Assembly (NCBI GenBank): GCA_027346125.1
Contig: DAIEST010000166.1
Location: 1 to 7,438, forward strand
Reading direction: 5' to 3'
DNA from: Leptospirillum sp.
GTDB lineage: Bacteria > Nitrospirota > Leptospirillia > Leptospirillales > Leptospirillaceae
DNA length: 7,438 nucleotides
Both the position numbers and the translations under genes were made by a program. Positions 4,714 through 7,438 of the stretch are shown here, piece after piece. Each line of letters begins with the position of its first letter. The stretch's first letter is position 1. The notes under the pieces were generated by a model that saw nothing but the letters and a program-made list of their open reading frames with translations, had not been told where the DNA came from and did not search any database.

Positions 4714-5410
4714 CCGCCTTTCGGCGGTCTTTCTCCTGATCTTTCCCTTTTCTCCCGCTCTTGCGGACTCGTCCCTTCCGACTCCCGTGAACGCCCCGGA
4801 TCCGAGGGCTCTGGACTGTTCCGGAAATCTTGAATCCGTGAATCTGTCCCTGAACCGGCAGGCCCTTCCGGATCAGACCAGAATCAGTCTCCTCATCCTG
4901 AAAGCCCGCCTTTTACGGGACAACCGCCAGGTGGACGGAGCGAAACAGGAAGGGATGAAAGCCCTGGACGAGGGTATCCGCTCCGCCATTCGGGCGGAAT
5001 CACAAAACCCGGGCCAGTCCTGGCCATGGGCCATGGAAGGAATGCTGGATCTGCTCAAGACCCAGTACATGCATTTCCCAAAAGGGATGTACTACGGAAA
5101 ACGCGCCAGCCGGGCCAACAACAAGGCTCTCGGATATGCGCCGGACGATCCGTCCGCGAATCTTTCCAAGGGGATGGAAGACTACTACAAGCCATGGTTC
5201 GTCGGAGGCTCCTACGTCAAAGCGCTGAAACGCTTCAAGAAAGCGCTCTCTGCCGATCCCTCAAACCCCCGGATCCTGTCCTGGACCGGTCTGGCCTATC
5301 TGGCTCTGGACCGGGAACATCGCGGTTTCAGCAATCTGAAGAAAGCGGACCGGCTTTGTCCACGGAATCCCATTTACCACAAACGCCTCCTGACCCGGAG
5401 GCCAAGGTGA
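4691..5410 (+). CDS. Exported tetratricopeptide-repeat protein
   Basis: The 239-residue product starts with a clear signal peptide: MKRFPRLDRLSAVFLLIFPF with cleavage after ALA at 25, so it should be periplasmic. The start overlaps the previous gene by 23 bases. The longer reading frame upstream has no signal peptide and lies inside that gene, so it was rejected. SD is weak (AAGG about 9 bases upstream). The middle is helical (LLILKARLLRDNRQVDGAKQEGMKALDEGI, given in part only as a general description) and contains MYYGKRASRANNKALG. The end carries TPR units: GGSYVKALKRFKKALSADPS at about 172-191, then NPRILSWTGLAYLALDREH, then a repeat ending in NLKKADRLCPRNP. The YYKPWFVGGSYVKAL block resembles periplasmic TPR proteins with a PxxxGGdxxkA motif. 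TPRs mediate protein contacts. The partner is unknown. Expression could be reduced by the hairpin at 4712-4732. Confidence 0.8.
   Translation: MKRFPRLDRLSAVFLLIFPFSPALADSSLPTPVNAPDPRALDCSGNLESVNLSLNRQALPDQTRISLLILKARLLRDNRQVDGAKQEGMKALDEGIRSAIRAESQNPGQSWPWAMEGMLDLLKTQYMHFPKGMYYGKRASRANNKALGYAPDDPSANLSKGMEDYYKPWFVGGSYVKALKRFKKALSADPSNPRILSWTGLAYLALDREHRGFSNLKKADRLCPRNPIYHKRLLTRRPR
4712..4732 (+). terminator. Terminator-like hairpin inside the TPR gene signal-peptide codons
   Basis: GACCGCC (4712-4718) pairs perfectly with GGCGGTC (4723-4729) around TTTC, then TTT and a pyrimidine-rich run follow. It begins on the last two bases of the receiver-like gene's stop codon. The T-run is short (TTTCTCC), so termination would be partial. 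It is placed exactly where a terminator for the serS-receiver pair would be expected, yet it lies inside the next open gene. Confidence 0.5.
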
Positions 5411-5440
5411 TCCGCTTTCCGGTCCCGAAAGGCTCCGAAA

Positions 5441-5692
5441 ATGGATAGGCGCCGAATCTATCTGCGCTGTGGAGACACGGTTTCCCACCGTGACCATCCG
5501 GAATGGGGACGGGGCAAGGTTCTCCAGGTTTCGGTCTCCTCTCTCCCCGGAGGAGCCGCTTACGTCCGGATCCAGTTCGACGACGGGCAGGAACGGACAT
5601 TCTTCAACGATCTCGACGATGAGCGCTGCGCTTATTACATGGGGCTCATTCGCATCGAAATTCAGGAAGGTCGTCTCCCATTTCCCTGGTGA
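5441..5692 (+). CDS. DUF3553-family small protein
   Basis: The 83-residue product has the DUF3553 signature: CGDTVSHRDHPEWGRGKVLQV (given in outline) in which G-D-x-V, H-x-x-x-x-P-E-W-G-x-G and V are conserved, followed by YVRIQFDDGQERTFF. These are short SH3/Tudor-like beta barrels. Related segments occur in CarD-like proteins and at the C-terminus of UvrD-type helicases, where they can contact nucleic acid or RNA polymerase, so a nucleic-acid-linked role is possible but not shown here. The C-terminal LDDERCAYYMGLIRIEIQEG is an unassigned extension. SD AAAGG is 8 bases before the ATG. The gene is 30 bases after the TPR gene, and its TGA overlaps the GTG start of hflX, implying translational coupling. 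Confidence 0.8.
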   Translation: MDRRRIYLRCGDTVSHRDHPEWGRGKVLQVSVSSLPGGAAYVRIQFDDGQERTFFNDLDDERCAYYMGLIRIEIQEGRLPFPW

Positions 5693-7353
5693 CCGGCAAC
5701 ATAAAAGGACTGAAACCCAGTCAGATCCAGAGTCTGAACCGCCTGTTCCGAAGGAAGGTTCCCCCGGATCTCTGGCTGACCCCGGAGCTGGCGCGAGCGC
5801 TCGCCGAGATCAGTCACGACACCGGAAGACAGATCGGGGTCTTCCTTTCCCGGGAGGGGGCTGTCATGGAAGTTCTGGTCGGCTCCGCCCAGGAGATCTA
5901 CATCGAAAAGCTTCCCGCCTCCCGGGGAGGAGATCGCCTGTTGAGGGGGTTGAGCCTCGTTCACACCCATCTCCGGGGAGAGCCCCTTTCCCAGGACGAC
6001 CTGAACGATCTCGCCCTTCTTCGCCTTGATGCCCAGATCGTTCTCCACCTCAGGAAAGAGACCGCGGAGATCGTCACATTCTCCCTCGCCACACTGACAC
6101 CGGATCCCCAGGCTCCGCTTCCATGGAATCTCGAAACCGGTCTTCTGATCCAGCCCCGGGATCTGGAGGGGCATGACCGAATCGATGCGATCGAAGAAGA
6201 GATGCGCCGCGTAAGGACCTCCTCCCGGCATCGTCTTTCCAACCGGGAGCGGGCCATTCTTGTTTCCGTCTCCCCTGAATCGGTCCAGGTCCAGGAGGAA
6301 AACATTGCCGAACTCCGGGAGTTGGCCGACTCGGCCGGAGTGGATGTCCTGGGAGTTGAAACCCAGCGCATCTCCTCCTACCACCCCAGCACCCTGATGA
6401 GCCGGGACAGGCTGAAATCCCTCATCATTCACGCGCTTCAGGTCCAGGCCACGATGATCATCTTCGAACAGAACCTCTCGCCAGCCCAGGTCAAGACCAT
6501 CGCCGACATGACCGAACTCAAGGTAATCGACCGAACCCAACTGATCCTGGATATCTTCGCCAGAAGAGCCCATTCGAGCGACGGAAAACTTCAGGTGGAA
6601 CTCGCCCAGCTCCGCTATCTTCTTCCGAGGCTGGAACGCCGTTCCACCGCCCTGTCCCGCCTGACCGGAGGGATTGGGGGGAGAGGCCCGGGAGAAACCC
6701 GTCTCGAGGAGGATCGACGTCGCGTCCGCGACCGGATCTCCCATCTTTCGGAAAAACTCGAACGGGTGGGGCAGGAACGCAAACAACGGAAAGAACGCCG
6801 GAAAGAACGGGATCTTCCCATCGTTTCTCTCGTCGGATATACCAACGTCGGCAAGTCGACTCTTCTGAACCGCCTTACCGGCAGCGACGTTCTCACGGAA
6901 AACAAGATGTTCGCCACGCTCGACCCCACGACCAGGCGCCTTCGATTTCCGGAAGAGAGGGAGATCGTCCTCACCGACACCGTGGGGTTCATCCGGAATC
7001 TTCCCGGCGATCTGAAACGGGCCTTCCTCGCGACATTCGAGGAATTGAAAGATGCCCACCTCCTCATCCATGTGGCGGACGCCTCCCACCTCAAGGTAGC
7101 GGATCAGATCGAACGGGTCGAAGAACTCCTGAAGGAGATGGAGCTTGAGCGGATCCCCTGTCTTCTCGTCCTGAACAAGATCGACCTGCTCTCCCCCGAC
7201 GAACGGGAAGCACTGTCGGCGCGATTTCCTCTTTCCATCCCGATTTCCGCGCTGGATCCCAAATCCCTGATTCCCCTGCTGAAGGTGATGGAAACGCGAC
7301 TTTTCACCCGTTCGATCTCCGACGATCCCGACCGGGTCCTGGCCCGGAAATGA
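5689..7353 (+). CDS. hflX: GTPase HflX, long form
   Basis: HflX is a ribosome-associated GTPase that binds the 50S subunit and can split stalled or heat-damaged 70S ribosomes. The 554-residue product is about 130 longer than the E. coli form. I used GTG at 5689, which overlaps the preceding stop by four bases (GTGA), because it gives MTGNIKGLKPSQI, matching the family start; the SD is weak. Residues 1-about 185 are an N-terminal extension with an HTH...S..D signature at 92-104. The HflX N domain starts near 189 (AILVSV). The middle domain has RTQLILDIFARRAHS near 281-295, GGIGGRGPGETRLEEDRRR, and a charged coiled-coil helix. The G domain has G1 GYTNVGKST (383-391), G2 FATLDPTTR (408-416), G3 DTVGF (430-434), G4 NKID (496-499) and G5 SAL (520-522). 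All GTPase motifs are intact, so it should be active. It is translationally coupled to DUF3553 upstream and to the CxxCxxCC gene downstream. Confidence 0.97.
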   Translation: MTGNIKGLKPSQIQSLNRLFRRKVPPDLWLTPELARALAEISHDTGRQIGVFLSREGAVMEVLVGSAQEIYIEKLPASRGGDRLLRGLSLVHTHLRGEPLSQDDLNDLALLRLDAQIVLHLRKETAEIVTFSLATLTPDPQAPLPWNLETGLLIQPRDLEGHDRIDAIEEEMRRVRTSSRHRLSNRERAILVSVSPESVQVQEENIAELRELADSAGVDVLGVETQRISSYHPSTLMSRDRLKSLIIHALQVQATMIIFEQNLSPAQVKTIADMTELKVIDRTQLILDIFARRAHSSDGKLQVELAQLRYLLPRLERRSTALSRLTGGIGGRGPGETRLEEDRRRVRDRISHLSEKLERVGQERKQRKERRKERDLPIVSLVGYTNVGKSTLLNRLTGSDVLTENKMFATLDPTTRRLRFPEEREIVLTDTVGFIRNLPGDLKRAFLATFEELKDAHLLIHVADASHLKVADQIERVEELLKEMELERIPCLLVLNKIDLLSPDEREALSARFPLSIPISALDPKSLIPLLKVMETRLFTRSISDDPDRVLARK

Positions 7354-7438
7354 TCCGGATCGACGTCCCTCACGCACTCTGCCAGGAATGCCGCCAGTGC
7401 TGCCATTTCGTGGCACCTCCCTTTCTTGCCCCCTATGC
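7350..7438 (+). CDS. YkgJ-type CxxCxxCC cysteine-cluster protein, N-terminal fragment
   Basis: ATG at 7350 overlaps the hflX stop (ATGA) and opens a frame of 29 codons that runs off the right edge: MIRIDVPHALCQECRQCCHF, then VAPPFLAPY. CQECRQCC is the CxxCxxCC signature of the YkgJ family (PF03692), whose members are thought to chelate zinc or iron; the fourth-cysteine-then-aromatic pattern CCHF is also typical (CCrF/CC+F). Only the first metal-binding cluster is visible. The ATGA overlap makes it the next gene of the serS operon. The physiological substrate of the family is not established. Confidence 0.75.
   Translation, partial: MIRIDVPHALCQECRQCCHFVAPPFLAPY

Noticed and set aside
5662..7416. 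584-codon minus-strand open frame opposite hflX
   Set aside because: The plus strand encodes an unmistakable HflX with all GTPase motifs; the antisense protein has no recognisable domain.
1..7438. CRISPR arrays, tRNA or rRNA genes, transposases, phage genes
   Set aside because: No regularly spaced repeats, no cloverleaf or rRNA segments, and no transposase or phage motif were seen on either strand.

Overview
The window is GC-rich bacterial chromosome, roughly 58% G+C by eye, packed with genes whose layout looks like an ordinary Gram-negative-type housekeeping region. Two exported proteins (a periplasmic PEBP and a signal-peptide TPR protein), a long-form HflX, a DUF3553 protein and a CxxCxxCC protein fit something like a Leptospirillum-type Nitrospirota bacterium. 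That placement is an impression from gene content and style, not something the sequence proves. No mobile element, CRISPR array, tRNA or rRNA is visible.

Left part (1-2000, minus strand). Reading leftward from a divergent promoter region, a YafE/YcgJ-like SAM methyltransferase (1916-1113) is followed after 2 bases by an exported YbhB/YbcL-type PEBP (1110-547). A very strong GC hairpin (530-506) follows. Then comes a gene-free stretch of 354 bases holding a good sigma70-type promoter (493-465) and a long leader able to form several helices. The leader ends in a sequestered ribosome binding site just before a PAS-domain protein that runs off the left edge (192-1).

Centre (1917-2888). Two copies of an 18-base operator-like repeat sit between the methyltransferase and a divergent XRE/MmyB-family regulator. 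Each copy carries a TGG-TATAAT-like extended -10, so regulator binding would be expected to block its own promoter, and probably the methyltransferase-PEBP operon as well.

Right part (2918-7438, plus strand). One apparent operon starts at a clear promoter (2918-2946): serS, a degenerate receiver-like protein, an exported TPR protein, a DUF3553 protein, hflX, and the start of a YkgJ-type CxxCxxCC protein. Genes overlap or nearly touch. A perfect terminator-like hairpin lies inside the signal-peptide codons of the TPR gene and could attenuate the distal genes.

The most interesting points are the structured leader of the PAS gene, the operator/promoter repeats of the MmyB-type regulator with its unusual methyltransferase plus PEBP partner operon, and a JAMM/MPN-like HxH...S..D signature in the N-terminal extension of HflX.
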